Below, piece by piece: positions 34,039 to 46,705 of a DNA stretch of 64,000 nucleotides. This stretch comes from Cladosporium sp. IMV 00045 (taxonomy: Eukaryota > Ascomycota > Dothideomycetes > Cladosporiales > Cladosporiaceae): contig MSJI02000930.1 of assembly GCA_001931905.2 (NCBI GenBank), forward strand, positions 45,363 to 109,362. The letters are read 5' to 3'. A program made the translations under genes and the position numbers. The stretch's first letter is position 1. Each line of letters starts with the position of its first letter. Below the pieces are notes generated by a model. It ran no database searches, was not told the DNA's origin, and saw nothing but the letters and a program-made list of their open reading frames with translations.

Positions 34039-37000
34039 ATGGTAGATGTCTCAGAAGCCCTCAAGTCCTTCCTCCGGTCGTGCTGACTCTGCCAATAGGC
34101 CGTCACAAAACGCGCCGGTCGCAAGAAGGATACCGCCCAACAACCCCAAGCCGCCGGCGGAGGCGGTCAACCTCAAATCCGCAAAGCCGCATACGAAACG
34201 AGCAAGAAGAAGGAAGTCGGCGTGTCCGACCTCACGCTCATCAGCAAGATCTCCAACGAGGCGATCAACGAAAACCTGAAGAAACGCTTCGAGAATGGCG
34301 AGATCTACACCTACATCGGACACGTGCTGGTGTCCGTCAACCCCTTCCGGGACCTGGGAATCTACACCGACCAGGTGCTGCACAGCTACCAAGGTAAGAA
34401 CAGACTCGAGGTGCCGCCTCACGTCTTTGCGATTGCGGAGAGTTCGTACTACAATATGAAGGCGTACAAGGAGAACCAGTGTGTCATCATCTCAGGCGAG
34501 TCGGGAGCAGGAAAGACGGAGGCGGCGAAGCGGATCATGCAGTACATTGCGAGCGTGTCGGGCGGAAGCAGCAGCTCGATTCAGGAGACCAAGGATATGG
34601 TGCTGGCCACGAACCCTCTCCTCGAATCCTTCGGCAACGCAAAGACATTGCGCAACAACAACAGCTCCCGCTTCGGCAAATACCTCGAAATCCAATTCAA
34701 CGCGCAAGGCGAGCCCGCCGGTGCGAATATCAGAAACTACCTTTTGGAGAAGAGCAGAGTCGTCGGTCAGGTCAAGGACGAGAGGAACTTCCACATTTTC
34801 TACCAGTTCACGAAAGCCGCCAGCGAGAATTACAAGGCGAACTTTGGCGTTCAGCCTCCCACTGGATACTCGTACACCAGCAGGAGCAAGTGTTACGACG
34901 TCAATGGCATTGACGATGTTGCCGATTTCAAGGAAACTCTGGATGCGATGAGGGTCATTGGTATGACCCAGGGAGAACAGGATGAGATCTTCCGCATGCT
35001 GGCTGCGATTCTGTGGATTGGCAATATTTCGTACAGAGAGAATGACGAGGGCAATGCGGAAGTCGCTGACCAGTCGGTGATTGACTTTGTCGCATACCTG
35101 CTAGAAGTGGACTCTGCTGCGGTCAACAAAGCCATGACTACGCGCACAATCGAGACTTCACGTGGTGGACGCAGAGGTTCTGCCTATGATGTTCCTCTTA
35201 ACATTGCGCAAGCCACTGCTTCGCGCGACGCCCTCAGCATGGGCATTTACACAAGGATGTTTGACTGGATTGTCGAGCGCGTGAACCAATCGCTGCAGGC
35301 CCGTCAAGCGGTCAAGCACAGTATCGGTATTTTGGACATCTACGGTTTCGAGATTTTCGAGCGCAACTCGTTTGAGCAGCTCTGCATCAACTACGTCAAC
35401 GAGAAGCTGCAGCAGATCTTCATTCAGCTGACACTGAAGGCTGAGCAAGAAGAGTACGCACGAGAGCAGATTCAGTGGACGCCGATCAAGTACTTCGACA
35501 ACAAGGTTGTCTGCGAGTTGATCGAAGAGAAGCGCCCTCCAGGAGTTTTCGCTGCTCTCAATGACGCCTGCGCTACAGCGCACGCTGACCCTAGTGCCGC
35601 TGATGGCACTTTCGCGCAGAGACTAAATGGGCTCAGCAACCCCAACTTTGCGCCCAGGCAGGGTCAATTCGTAATCAAGCATTATGCCGGTGACGTGAGC
35701 TATGCGGTTGATGGCATGACTGATAAGAACAAGGATCAACTTCTCAAGGACCTTCTCAACCTTGCTGGTCAGAGCTCAAACAACTTCGTGCACTCCCTTT
35801 TCCCGGACAACGTCAACCAGGACGATAAGCGCCGACCTCCGACCGCTGGCGACAAGATCAAGGCATCTGCAAATGACCTCGTGGCCACCCTCATGCAGTG
35901 CACGCCCAGCTACATCCGAACCATCAAGCCGAACGAAAACAAGAGCCCGACCGAATACAACGACGGCAATGTTCTTCACCAGATCAAATACCTCGGTCTG
36001 CAAGAGAACGTCCGCATTCGCCGCGCTGGATTCGCCTCGCGTCAAACGTTCGAGAAGTTCGTCGAGCGTTTCTACCTGCTTTCGCCCAAGTGTAGCTACG
36101 CTGGCGAGTACACGTGGAGCGGAGACGCGAAGTCTGGCGTCAGGCAGATTCTCAAGGATACTTCGATCCCGCCGGAGGAGTGGCAGATGGGTGTCTCCAA
36201 GGCTTTCATCAAGACGCCTGAGACGCTCTTCGCCCTCGAGACCATGAGGGACAAGTACTGGCACAACATGGCGATTCGCATCCAGAGGGCTTGGAGGAAC
36301 TACCTGCGCTACCGTATCGAGTGTGCTACCCGAATTCAGCGCTTCTGGCACAAGAAGGGTGGCGGCGGTGAGCCGAGTCAGAAGCTACGTGATGAAGGTA
36401 CTAGGCTTCTTGCTGGACGCAAGGAGCGCAGGAGGTTCTCGCTTCTTGGCTACCGAAGGTTCGGTGGCGATTATCTCTTACTGGATGATCCTAAAAGTGC
36501 CAACACTTTCATACGCAAGACTGTAGGCATTCGCACGAAGGATAACCGCACAGAGATACGCAAGGACCACAAGATCAACGGAGAGTTCGTCGCGTTTTCT
36601 GGTCACTGCGAGATACTGGTGTCCAAGTATGGTCGATCAAGCAAACCTGAAGGCCGCATGCTTGTACTCACCAAACAAGTTGAGTGGGTGGAGGACAAGG
36701 AAAAAAAGAAGAACGTTGCCAAGGAGACACCCAACAGCGTTTACATCATAAAACAATCTTTGGATAAGGGGCAGCTGGTGATATCCGCGGAGCGCGTGAT
36801 CCCCACCAGATCGATCAACTTCATCAGTGCAAGCAACTTGAAGGACGACTGGTTCGCAATTGGCGCGGCAGACCCTAGCCAGCCAGATCCTCTCATCAAT
36901 TGCGTCTTCAAGACGGAGTTCTTCACTCATCTAATCAGCCTCACGGGCGGCTCTATACCTCTCCAGATCGGCGAATCGATCCAGTACAATAAGAAGCCCG

Positions 37001-37974
37001 GAAAGCTGGCAACTGTCAAAGCCGTCAAGGATCCGCAGGTCCGCCGAGACGACAACTACAAGAGTAGTCAGATCCACACTGGACCTGGCGAGCCTCCAAA
37101 CTCCGTGGCTGCCGAAACGCCCAAGGGCAAACCGGTTGCTGCGAAACCGATCTCTAGTGGCAAGCTGCTCAAGAAGAGCGGAGGCAAGCTTTCACAGCAA
37201 GCCGCGCAGCGCAAGGCTCCACCACAAGCTCGCCCGCTGCCTGGAGGAGGTTACGCGGAACCACCGCGACAAGAAGAAAGAGTTGTCCCCCAGCCGCAAC
37301 CAGTGCCGCACCCCGTCACGTCGCTGCGTAACGAGGCATCCACGCACGCGAGAACGCCTTCTTCATCATCATCGGGACGCGCACCGCCGCCTCCTCCACC
37401 CCCACCTGCGGCCCCGGCTGCGCCGCCGCAGGACCCTACTTTTAAGGCTCTGTACGATTTCGCTGGTCAGACTAGCGGTGAACTCAGTCTGAGGAAGGAC
37501 GAAGTCATTCTGATCACGCAAAAAGAAAACAACGGTAAGTCCTCCGACACACAACCCCCCACAATTTCCAAGCTAACTCGCTACTCAGGTTGGTGGCTCG
37601 GCAAACGCCTCGACCATTCCGCATCCGGCTGGGTCCCCGCCGCCTACGTCGAAGAAATCAAACAAGCCCCACCGCCCCCTCCCGCGGCAGCATCGCGGCC
37701 TCCACCCCCTCCAGCCCCCGCCGCCGCGCGACCAACGCCCGCAGCCGGAAAGGGCAAGCCAGTTCCTCCGGCGCCGCCTGCGAAGCGTCCTGCCGCTCGC
37801 AGACCGGGGCCAGAGACGCCGCCGAGAGACAGCGCGTACGCAAATGGGAACAGCGGTGCGGGCACGCCGAGCAGTCAGTCTGGAGCGCCTGCTGGGGGCT
37901 TGGCGGGCGGTTTGGCGGAGGCGCTGAAGGCGAGGCAGAAGGCTATGAGTGGTGGGGGGAATGATGATTGGTAG
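34039..37974 (+). CDS. myoA: Class I myosin (MyoA/Myo5-like)
   Basis: Actin motor that drives endocytosis and Arp2/3-dependent actin assembly at cortical patches. Exon 1 is only the ATG (34039-34041); exon 2 is 34099-37534 and exon 3 37589-37974, giving 1274 aa. The second codon GCC follows a 57-bp intron and yields [12 protein letters not shown], the family N-terminus. Motifs: P-loop GESGAGKT (134-141), switch regions, TEDS-type site in [10 protein letters not shown] with Ser at about 362 (target of PAK kinases), two IQ motifs near 724-765, TH1 membrane-binding domain, proline-rich region, SH3 ([19 protein letters not shown] ... [10 protein letters not shown], about 1116-1173) and an acidic DDW end for Arp2/3. 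The last intron is 54 bp without an in-frame stop. Confidence 0.96.
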
Positions 37975-38502
37975 GGTAGGTTTTGGGGAGGGTTGCGTGG
38001 ATGATGGAGGAGACGGGTTGCGGGGGTTTGTAGATATGGAGAGGTATGAAAAGATCTGTCAAGTTTTTTTGTTTGTCTTTGGCTTTGTGTTTCTCTGATG
38101 GTGGGGAGATTTGTGTGAGTTTTTAGTAGTGCTTCTATTTCTGTCGTTGATGCTGCGCTTGTATTGGGGATTCTTTTTGAGTCTGTTCCTGGGATTCATT
38201 CATTCTGGGGGTTCCCCATGATTGCTTCTGTAAGATTTGATCAGGCGCATCGCCACACTACTGCGATGTGTTTGTTTCTTGCTAAGCGAGGTCTTAGACT
38301 CCAGCTTGAGCCTTGCATGATATGAAACGCAAGCGACGACTGCTTTGAGGCAGTGTCTTTTCATGCCTTATTACTGAAGACAACCAGGCTGCGATCATGC
38401 AGGAGGTCAATCGCATAAAGGGCATCATACTATATAAACCAGTGTGCGAGCCCAACTGCCTATACGAAGGCATTTCAACATCATCGCTACTGACCTCACA
38501 CC
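37975..38502. promoter_or_regulatory. Intergenic region with TATA box for the CorA-like gene
   Basis: About 530 bp. A TATATAAA element at about 38,431-38,438 lies roughly 65 bp upstream of the CorA-like start. The left part is T/G-rich myosin 3' flank. Confidence 0.55.
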
Positions 38503-40213
38503 ATGGCATCGCCTAATCCTGACAAGGCCAGAATGTGGTTCGCGAGGGAGGACGCGCCGTACCTAAAATACCTTTCCTCGCTGAAACCGGATTGGGATCA
38601 CTCCGGAGATATGTACATGGATCTCACACAAAATATGGTTCGGCAAGGCATTGATCGTGTCACGGCGCCGAACGAGCGCGTTGCGCAGATATTGGACGTC
38701 AGATACGATCATGCCGCCGGGAAAAACACCATCAAGTCCGTGAAGTCAATCGGCGGCCACACACTCCACGAAGGACCAACCTGGGCTCTGGACAGAGAAT
38801 TCTTCCCGTCTCTGCACGCTTGTGACGCTGGAGTGCACACGAGAATCGTCGCCCTGAGCGACGACATGCTGGGGTCCGCGGAGCAAGTCGCATACACCGA
38901 TACAGGCAGAGGGCCCAGGCGCGATCCACGTCGTTGGTGTGTTGGTCGCTTGTTCCTCGCGCACCTCTTGGGTGTCGAGCTGGATCTACGGCCGGCGGAA
39001 GTGACGCCCTTCTTCGACTGGAACAAGGCACTGCCCTCGCGGGAACGGAACGAGGCTCCTGCGTTCGTACAGTTCTATGGGCGCACTGCTGCCTTTTTCG
39101 GCCGGCGGCAATTGAAAGACGGCCATTCTCCTTACTTCGGTTGGTCTCTCGCGTTTTGCCCATGAAGTTGTCATGCAGTATGCTTACATCTGTGGCAGTC
39201 GTCGTCTACCCCGTATCCCTTAATGGCATCCCCTGCGGCCCAGAGCCTCCGGCGCCGTCAGAGATGCTGATGCATCAAAAGGTAAATGAACCTTGGAAGG
39301 GCATGGGTCCCACGAGCTTTGAGTATAGGATGCGTCGCGAGCTGGAAGCTTCGAAGCCTCTTGAAGAACAGACGCCTTGCTTGCAGTGGTTTGACGCAAT
39401 GTTACACCTTCGCTGCATTTCCTTCAAGGTTAAGATAGAGAATGTCGAGGAAAGATGGGAGAGGATCTGCACGAAAGAAGACAATCTTGTTGAATTGATG
39501 TTGAATTGACGTCTTGCTGGCATGAGGCTACCGACTTGGGTGCAACTCTTCAAAGAGCATGGAGCGATGTGCATTACTCGGATGCTGAAACCGAGAGGCT
39601 ACTACGTCAACAAGTCGAAGAGATCACGGCGCGCTTGAGAGGTATCATGGAGCGGGCACGCGTGGTGTCGACCGAGGCGAAAGGCGCCATCGATACCCAG
39701 ATCCATTTCACGAACTTGGAAGCGGCGAAACTCACCATCAAGGAGAGCAAAAGCGCCATAGCATGTGAGCCAAACGAATTTGCCCAGCTCCATCCACTCC
39801 CCTTGCAACGACACAAGCGCTGACGAAGCTTCCCAGTGACGATCCTGGCTTTCGTCTTCATACCCATCAACCTCGCCTCCTCCATCTTCGGCATGAACGT
39901 CCAGCAGATCAACGAGACCGGCCACAGCATCTGGGGCTTCGTGGTAGCCGCGCTGGCCATGCTGGCAGCCTCGGGCCTGAGCTGGACGGGCTGGCAGGCC
40001 GTGCAGAACTGGATGTTCGTGCAGAGGGCCGTCCGCATTCACGATGGCCAGGATTGGGGCGAGAGGGGTCTCTGGGAGAAAATCAGAATCATCGCGCACA
40101 ATTACCTGGAGAGGGAGCAGTGGAAGAGCAATGGGAGGTTTCTGGCGACGGTCTTCGGTTTCCGGACTGGTGATCGGAGGGAGTTTACTCCGCGGTTGGG
40201 GAAGTCGGTTTGA
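38503..40213 (+). pseudogene. CorA-like Mg2+ transporter gene broken by an 11-bp tandem duplication
   Basis: CorA-like channels move Mg2+ or related ions across membranes as pentamers. Exons 38503-39139, 39199-39764 and 39837-40213 carry a cytosolic domain, a long helix (ERLLRQQVEEITARLRGIM) and two membrane helices at the C-terminus, the first ending in the selectivity motif GMN (SSIFGMNVQQI). Introns are 59 and 72 bp with clear borders. Within exon 2 the frame stops at TGA (39,507-39,509), while the downstream frame (LTSCWHEATDLG) is shifted. The break falls exactly in a tandem duplication of 11 bp (39,489-39,499 and 39,500-39,510, one mismatch); without one copy the frame continues uninterrupted. 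No intron explains it. It could be a young pseudogene or an assembly artefact. Confidence 0.8.
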
Positions 40214-40927
40214 TGAGGTGGTGATGTGTAGATATGCGCACTTGTCATTGGCAGACTAGAGTTGTATCATTCAATTTTGCTGTGATGGTTGTTTGCCCTT
40301 ATGTATGTCGTCAAAGAATGCTTGTCCGACTTGGCGGTGTCGGCGAAGGTTGCGGAGCATCCGACTTCCCGGCCGCAGCTCAAAACCAACTTCACTTTCT
40401 TTTGTGAAGCAACTCGTCCTCATTCCATCGTCAACTCGTGATAGGCTCAGCTCTTGAGTCAGTCTTTGCTTTCTGGCAACTTACAAACCCTGTGAAGAAG
40501 ACCATGCCGAGATTAGCGAGTGTCCAACATGCTAGGTCAAAACGTCTGCAAATTCACACGGCTTGCAACCGACGTCCCTGTGCCACCGGGAAAACTTCTA
40601 AACGTGTTCGCATGAAGGTACTCTCACGCCAGACGGTCAAAGAGAAGGCTTCGAAAAGTATACATGTGGTCTCGAAATTACAAAACAAGGGCATCTGCGT
40701 GACTGCGCGCCCCCCTCTTTCGATTAGCCGCAGCTGTGGCTGGCTTGGCGCATCCTCCCATACAGCATAGCCGGAGTCTTATCGCCTCACCATGAACGCA
40801 GAGCCGCATGAGCTGAAAGCTGAGCTCAGCCTCGCAATCCTCAAAGCGGCATATTAGGTGCCTCGTCGCAATGCTTTCTGAAGCTGCATGCCTAGCAAAT
40901 TAGCAAACGACACGACTCGAGGCAGAC
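40214..40927. other. Intergenic region
   Basis: About 700 bp between two CorA-like genes on the same strand, with short frames and no recognisable content. Confidence 0.5.
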
Positions 40928-43900
40928 ATGGAAGGTATGATAGCCACGTGATGACGAGTGAAAGGTCTAAATGCCTGACATCTACTAGTACAGGCCGGTA
41001 TCACACGAGTCAATACTCCCCAGCTACTGGTCACTCAATACGACGAAGATGCGGTCCCGGTCGCAAACGAGCACCTTGCTGTGCCTTCGGACTATGTCCG
41101 ATCTCTTGAAATTCAGCCATCGGTGCCAGTCGTGCAACATGGCATTAATAGGGAGTCTGCTCCGCCATTGACAAAGCGACACTCGTCAACTCCATTTCCC
41201 CAAAACCTAGCAGCGGAAAGCTTTGACACGCCAAAGTTGTTGGGCCGATCGAAATCGCTTGGGGTTCCTGAACCAGTGCAGATACAGACAGGGAAACGGA
41301 ATTTTAGTTGGAACCAGCAGGCAGAACTAGATCCAGCTGGCCAGTCCAAGTCTCACTGTAAGCTGGATGTCAAATGCCATATACCTTATGAGCCACCAGA
41401 AGACCAAAAATGGAAAACCGATCTCGACCTAGTGATAGTATACATATATCGCGAGGGTATCGAAGATGCTCACAGGACATTCTTCGAATGCACTGTCACT
41501 TCATCAGACCCTCGAAATCGGCAGACGAAGTCAGGTCCTTCCAATAGCGGAGATGCCGGGGCGCCCGAGAACTATGGCTCCGACCGATCATCGGGAAACG
41601 AGGACTCCAAAACAAACAACGAAAGGAGAGACGATCGTGGGCAAGCGATAAATTGGCTGAAGCATCGGCATATGCTGCCAAAAGCGCTACCATTTTGCCG
41701 GATTCTCTGCGTTGGATATGCAATGAACCCAAAACTCAAAGACAAGCGTATTGATTTCGAAAGGGCATCGAAGGAACTGATCCAGCAACTTACCCGGGAG
41801 CGAGTACACTGCCTTTCTCGCCCTACTGCTCTCATTGCGCACGGATATGGCTGTCGCATTGTTCAGGGAGCCATTGAAGCGATTCTCCGTGGCGGAAAGG
41901 AGAACGACCCCTTTCTGGAACATTGCACTGGGGGTCTCTTCTACAACGCACCCCATGATGATGCAGACCCTCTGGTATCAGAGCTTGCCATGGTTGCTGA
42001 GAAGCGCAGACCTGAACCGCCAAAGACAGAAAACACAGCTCCCCCCAAACCAGACCAAAAGACTTCTGTGACTGGCCCGAGCAAACTTGCCAAATTCATG
42101 CAAGAGCTCTCGTGTTTACACCATTTCCATCATGGAAACTCTGGAAAGAATCAACCGCACACCTTGTGTTTCTCGGAGCCTTGCGATCGGAATTTCCAGC
42201 TCATATGCTCGAAGATCGTCGAGTGGTTCGAGACCCACCAGTTGTTGCACGCCGTCAGACAAACAGACTATGCAAGACTTAGGCATCTGATCGAGAATGG
42301 AATCGATATCAATCAAAGAAAGAATGCGTCCTTGGAGACCGCGCTTCACGTGGCGTGTCAGACAGCTGACTCGAGATCACACCATATTGAGTTGCTACTC
42401 AAAAGCGGAAACGCCGACGTAGCGTTTCAAGATCGGTTTGGGAAGACAGCTTTGCATTATGCCGTTGCGGGAGCACGGCCAGACTTTCATGTGATTCGTT
42501 TGCTTCTTCAGTCTAATGCGCATCCCCGCGTTCAAGACAAGGATGGCAAGACTCCTTTGGGCATCGCCAAATCGAGCAGACATGAGAACCCGACAATATA
42601 TGACTTGCTCCGCAAACCGCCACTGGTTGAGGGTCCTTCTGCAACCAAAGGCTCCGTTACCACAGCTCAGCCTCACTCACCTCTAGCAAGACAGGCTTGT
42701 GCAGCTTTCCACATGGCTGCCACAGAAATGTACTACAATCGCGAAACTCTAACGGAAAAGCATCTTCCTCGTCACTTCTCGATTCAGGAAGCCATCTACG
42801 GGAGGAAGCCGTTGCAGAAGCTGCTTGATGAGACACGAAGGAGTGGCATCAAAGAAGAACTCGTGTGTCGATGGTATCATTTGCCGGCAAACAACATGGT
42901 TTGGGTCGAGGATCTATTCCGAAATCGATTCAGGATACATCCAGCCGTATGGTCTGAACAAATCAGAAACAGTGAATGGCCACATGGACGATGTATCATC
43001 CCGCATGCCTCCCAATTCACTACCTCTGGAGGTGACGAGAGAGAAGATGTCGTCGCTATTTGCATGCCCTATGTCAGCTTCGAGGACAATTGGCGTCATG
43101 TCGGAGTGCGAGATACTGTGAACACGCAAAGCCAACCAGATGTCGACGATCATGTATTGCCAAGCAACATATACAGGCTCTGGAAGCAAGAGAAGCAGCG
43201 GAGTAGACAAAGATACGACCCATCTCCCACACTCTCTCCATCAAGGATGCACAGTCATGGAAACGAAAGCACTTTGGGTACGGAAAAGCCCATCGGCAGC
43301 TCTTTCGGCTTCGAAAGGACAATTTTCAGTGAACATGTTCCAGACCATTCACCAACCAGAAAATCATCGACTGGCGACTCCGATAGCGATTCAGAAGACA
43401 ACGTTTCCGATCACGACAGCGTTCACACCTCGAGGAGCAGATTAAGCAATGAGGAGAGATTGCTGGTATCGGCATATCTTCATCACCGACCTCCTCTTCA
43501 CGCTCGAAGGACTTTGGACCAATACTACTATTACATGCTGCAAGACACTCGGGAGCGAGATGCTGATCAAGTCGTCACCAGGTGGGCCACCAAGCATCTG
43601 AAGAGGCCTCATCATAATATCTTAATGGTTGATCAGCTTTGGCTTTGGATCATCAAAGGCAATGGAAAGCACCCCGATCGAATCATTTCCTGTTTCCCGG
43701 AGCGCAAGGGCGTTGATTCTGGGTGCCTGAATGATCTTCAGCACAATGTTTTGAACTGGGATCTGAAAGGCCGTAAGCCGATCGCATCGACCGCTGATCT
43801 TTGCTCGAGAATCATTGCCACATGCTCAAACGTCTTCAGCTGGTCCCAAGAATCAGAACTCGTGCGCTTTCTCCATTTCTTCGAAGCGACTGTTGGTAGG

Positions 43901-44938
43901 ATCGGCGATGACGAGATCCGCGGCCTGAAGGAGTTTCGTGACTGGTCAGATGACTTGCATCGACTCAACAAGCGCCAATCCAACTACATCAAAAGGAGAG
44001 ACGACCTTCTTATCAAAATGCTGGACATCAGACCTCAGATCGCTCTGTTGGAAGAGGCCAAGGATATTCGAGACGAAATCAACATCATTTTGAGTGTCCT
44101 CGGAGAGCAAAGTAGAGTATTGCGGACCGAGACTGCCACAGATTTCTTCCGTCCAGACGGCGACAATATAAGCGATGAATGCGACTCGCGGTTTGCTCAG
44201 CCCCTTCGGATCATCAACAAGGCCATGAGTGATTTTGAAAAAATGGACAAGCAGACGAAAGAAGTACAAGATGGCTTGAATCATCTACTGGATCTACAAC
44301 AGAAGCAAGCTTCTGTCTGGGAGGCCCGCTCAGCCCGCGAGGGTGCACGAGCAACAAGCAAGCAGAGCACTGTAATGGTGATCTTTACCATGGTCACGAT
44401 TATTTTCCTGCCTTTGTCTTTCATGGCTTCCTTCTTCGCTCTGGATGTCGCCGAGTTCCCCTCGGATGAAAGAGGGCAGACAAATTGGCCTCTGCATCGC
44501 GTTTGCACTCTGTTATTCGGAATATCCTTCGGAGTCATAACACCCTTCATTGCGTTGGCCTTCGCCACAGACCTCGTCGTCTCGCTATTCTACCAAGTGA
44601 AATATGGATGGCTGGTTCCAGGTGTTATTAAACTCTTGCATTCTGCGAAAGCGCTCGGAGGTGTTTTCCACAAGGAGAGATGCGACTCACAGATTGAACG
44701 ACTGGATCGACATCGCCTGCAGTACTACCAAGATAACCTTAAGCGCACAAGTATTACGCGGCCAGATGACCACAACAGGCCACTCTCGGCGCACGACACC
44801 GAGAGCCCCTCGCAATTCGACGACACGGACAGAGAAGAGGACCCATCGTTTGACAGCGAGAAGAAAAGCTCACGTATACCTCTGTGGAGACAACTTCGGC
44901 GGCGCAGGTCGAGATCGTGGACGGAGGCGCATGTCTGA
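40928..44938 (+). CDS. Ankyrin-repeat CorA-like membrane protein with hydrolase-like N-domain
   Basis: Proposed model: exon 1 40928-40934 (7 nt), 54-bp intron with GTATGA donor, CTGAC branch and TAG acceptor, then 40989-44938, giving 1318 aa. The long frame lacks an early ATG, which makes an upstream exon necessary; this start is my inference. Domains: an alpha/beta-hydrolase-like region (LDLVIVYIYREG, RILCVGYAM, ALIAHGYGCRIV) in which the usual nucleophile Ser of GHSxG is Tyr, so probably not catalytic; three ankyrin-type repeats (about residues 430-530); a large fungal-specific middle (ETLTEKHLPRHFSIQEAIYG, PHGRCIIPHASQF); and a CorA-like C-terminus with two membrane helices (VMVIFTMVTIIFLPLSFMAS and ISFGVITPFIALAFATDLV). 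The GMN motif is replaced by ALD. It is likely a membrane protein; ion transport is doubtful. Confidence 0.8.
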
Positions 44939-45294
44939 TGGGAAGATAGATAGTTGGATTTGGTAGCCATTTCGTGTTGTTGTCTGTACCCAGGCATATG
45001 TTGCCCGATGATCTGAAGATTGAATGTCTGTATGGAACACTTTACGGTCATCGGGGCGATCTTTGTCCTAGTCGTTTGTCCTCTCCTTGGCCAATTATGA
45101 CCTTCATTAGATTCGTCAATTGATGAGTTGCAGTGTTTCCCATGTGAATGTGTCTGGCCTAAATCGGTCTAGAAGTAGGTGTTACAGACTTGGCATTCCC
45201 AAAGCATCTTGACGCAGCTTAGCTTTCCCGCTTGCTTTGATTGTTTGTATCCTCATTTCGCGCAATCTTTTACGCTAGACATATCATCACAACA
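44939..45294. other. Intergenic region
   Basis: About 360 bp without a supported gene; contains the promoter of the kinase gene. Confidence 0.5.
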
Positions 45295-46705
45295 ATGACA
45301 ACGATTGTCAGAAATTGCAGGGCAGCATCGTCACTGGCGTCCTCGACTGGATATTCCAAACTGGCTCCCGCGCTTTCGAGGTCATTCACCCGTTACAAAA
45401 AATATTCTGTGGAGGGATGCAACGAAGAGAGTTCGCCTGGTCTCCATCATCTGTCATCTTGCCCGATCAGACCCGGTACTGTTATCGACGAATGCTACAC
45501 CGCCAAGGTCAAACTCGGCTACGGGCGAACCGCAACGACCTGGCTCTGCAAAGATCGCAAGTACGCGACGCCGATGGCCGACTCGAAGCAAGCCACTAAC
45601 ATCTCCAAGGGGCATATTCAAGGTTTTGAAGATTGGCACTGCAAGCGCGACCCAGAGAGAAAAGGCCGCAGTGGAGCGACTTGACGTAGCACGCTCCGGT
45701 TGGACACATTCTAGCAAGTACTGTGTACGCCATCCAGACCGTGTTTTCACCGTATCGTTGCAAGGCAAGACGTATCGTGGCTTTGAATTCGAGCCTCTTG
45801 GACCAAGCCTGCTGGAATTCACTAGCTTCCCGACAAACCAACCTCTCAGCTCCGAGAAGGTCCGCTGGATCGCAGTGTATATATTGCACGCTTTGGACTT
45901 TCTTCATTCAAATGGCATTATCCACGCCGGTAAGTAATTTCAATTCGCGGCCTAGACCTGATTTTTTGACGTTGATACTTTGGCAGATATCAAGCCCGAC
46001 AACATCCAGATTACGCTGCCTGAGGAGGAGAAGCCATTCCTTGATGCATTTTGCGCCAAAGAAGAGAAGTCAAGGAGCTCATGTCATGTGATCGAAGCTC
46101 ATGCAAAGACTTCTGTCCCTCGCGAGATGAAGCAAGATGTGCTCGGCTTCCCAATTCTATGCGATCTTGGCTCATCTATTTTCATCGACACCGGATACAA
46201 CGGTAAAGTTCAAGCACACCCATATCGAGCCCCGGAGGTCATACTAGGAGCACAATGGGATGAGAAAATTGATATCTGGAGCTTCGGTGTTCTGGCAAGT
46301 TGCCAGCCTAAAAATCGAACATTCGTAATACTAACGGGTAACAGATTTGGGAGCTGCTTTTCACTGAACGACTTTTTGGGAACGCTGATGAGCATGGGTC
46401 CGTAAGAGCTATGATCAGATACCTAGGGCCACCGCCGAAAGAGCTTCTGAGCCGCTGTCAAGGGGCTGAAAAATTCTTTGATGGAAATGGTTTGTGATGC
46501 ATGGAAACTGTTATTCAGTACATTGCTGACGTGCTTAGGTACATGGCACCACGGGAGTATTGACTCCGTTCGACTCGAGGACCGACTCGAGGGTGACGAG
46601 TCGTTGACCAACAACATTCTTGATTTCATTAGATGTGCTCTATGTTGGGACCCAAAAGACCGATGCTCGGCCAAACGATTACTGGACCATCCGTGGCTAG
46701 GGTGA
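45295..46705 (+). CDS. SRPK-like serine/threonine protein kinase
   Basis: Fungal relative of SR-protein kinases (CMGC group). Five exons (45295-45560, 45610-45929, 45987-46294, 46345-46489, 46539-46705) give 401 aa. The N-terminus is Arg/Ser-rich and resembles a mitochondrial presequence, as often seen in this expanded fungal family; localisation is uncertain. Motifs: P-loop KLGYGRTATTWLC, beta-3 Lys in FKVLKI, catalytic loop HADIKPDN (Asp about 196; HAD in place of HRD is usual for the SRPK group), metal-binding Asp in CDLGSS (about 255) and RAPE (about 276). The third intron (46295-46344) uses a GC donor, GCAAGT, with a CTAAC branch and CAG acceptor; all others are GT-AG. The kinase appears catalytically complete but lacks the long spacer insert of true SRPKs. 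Confidence 0.87.

Noticed and set aside
45980..46405. Kinase frame continuing through the GC-AG segment
   Set aside because: Reading through adds a non-homologous stretch and loses the conserved SFGVLIWELL; splicing restores it.
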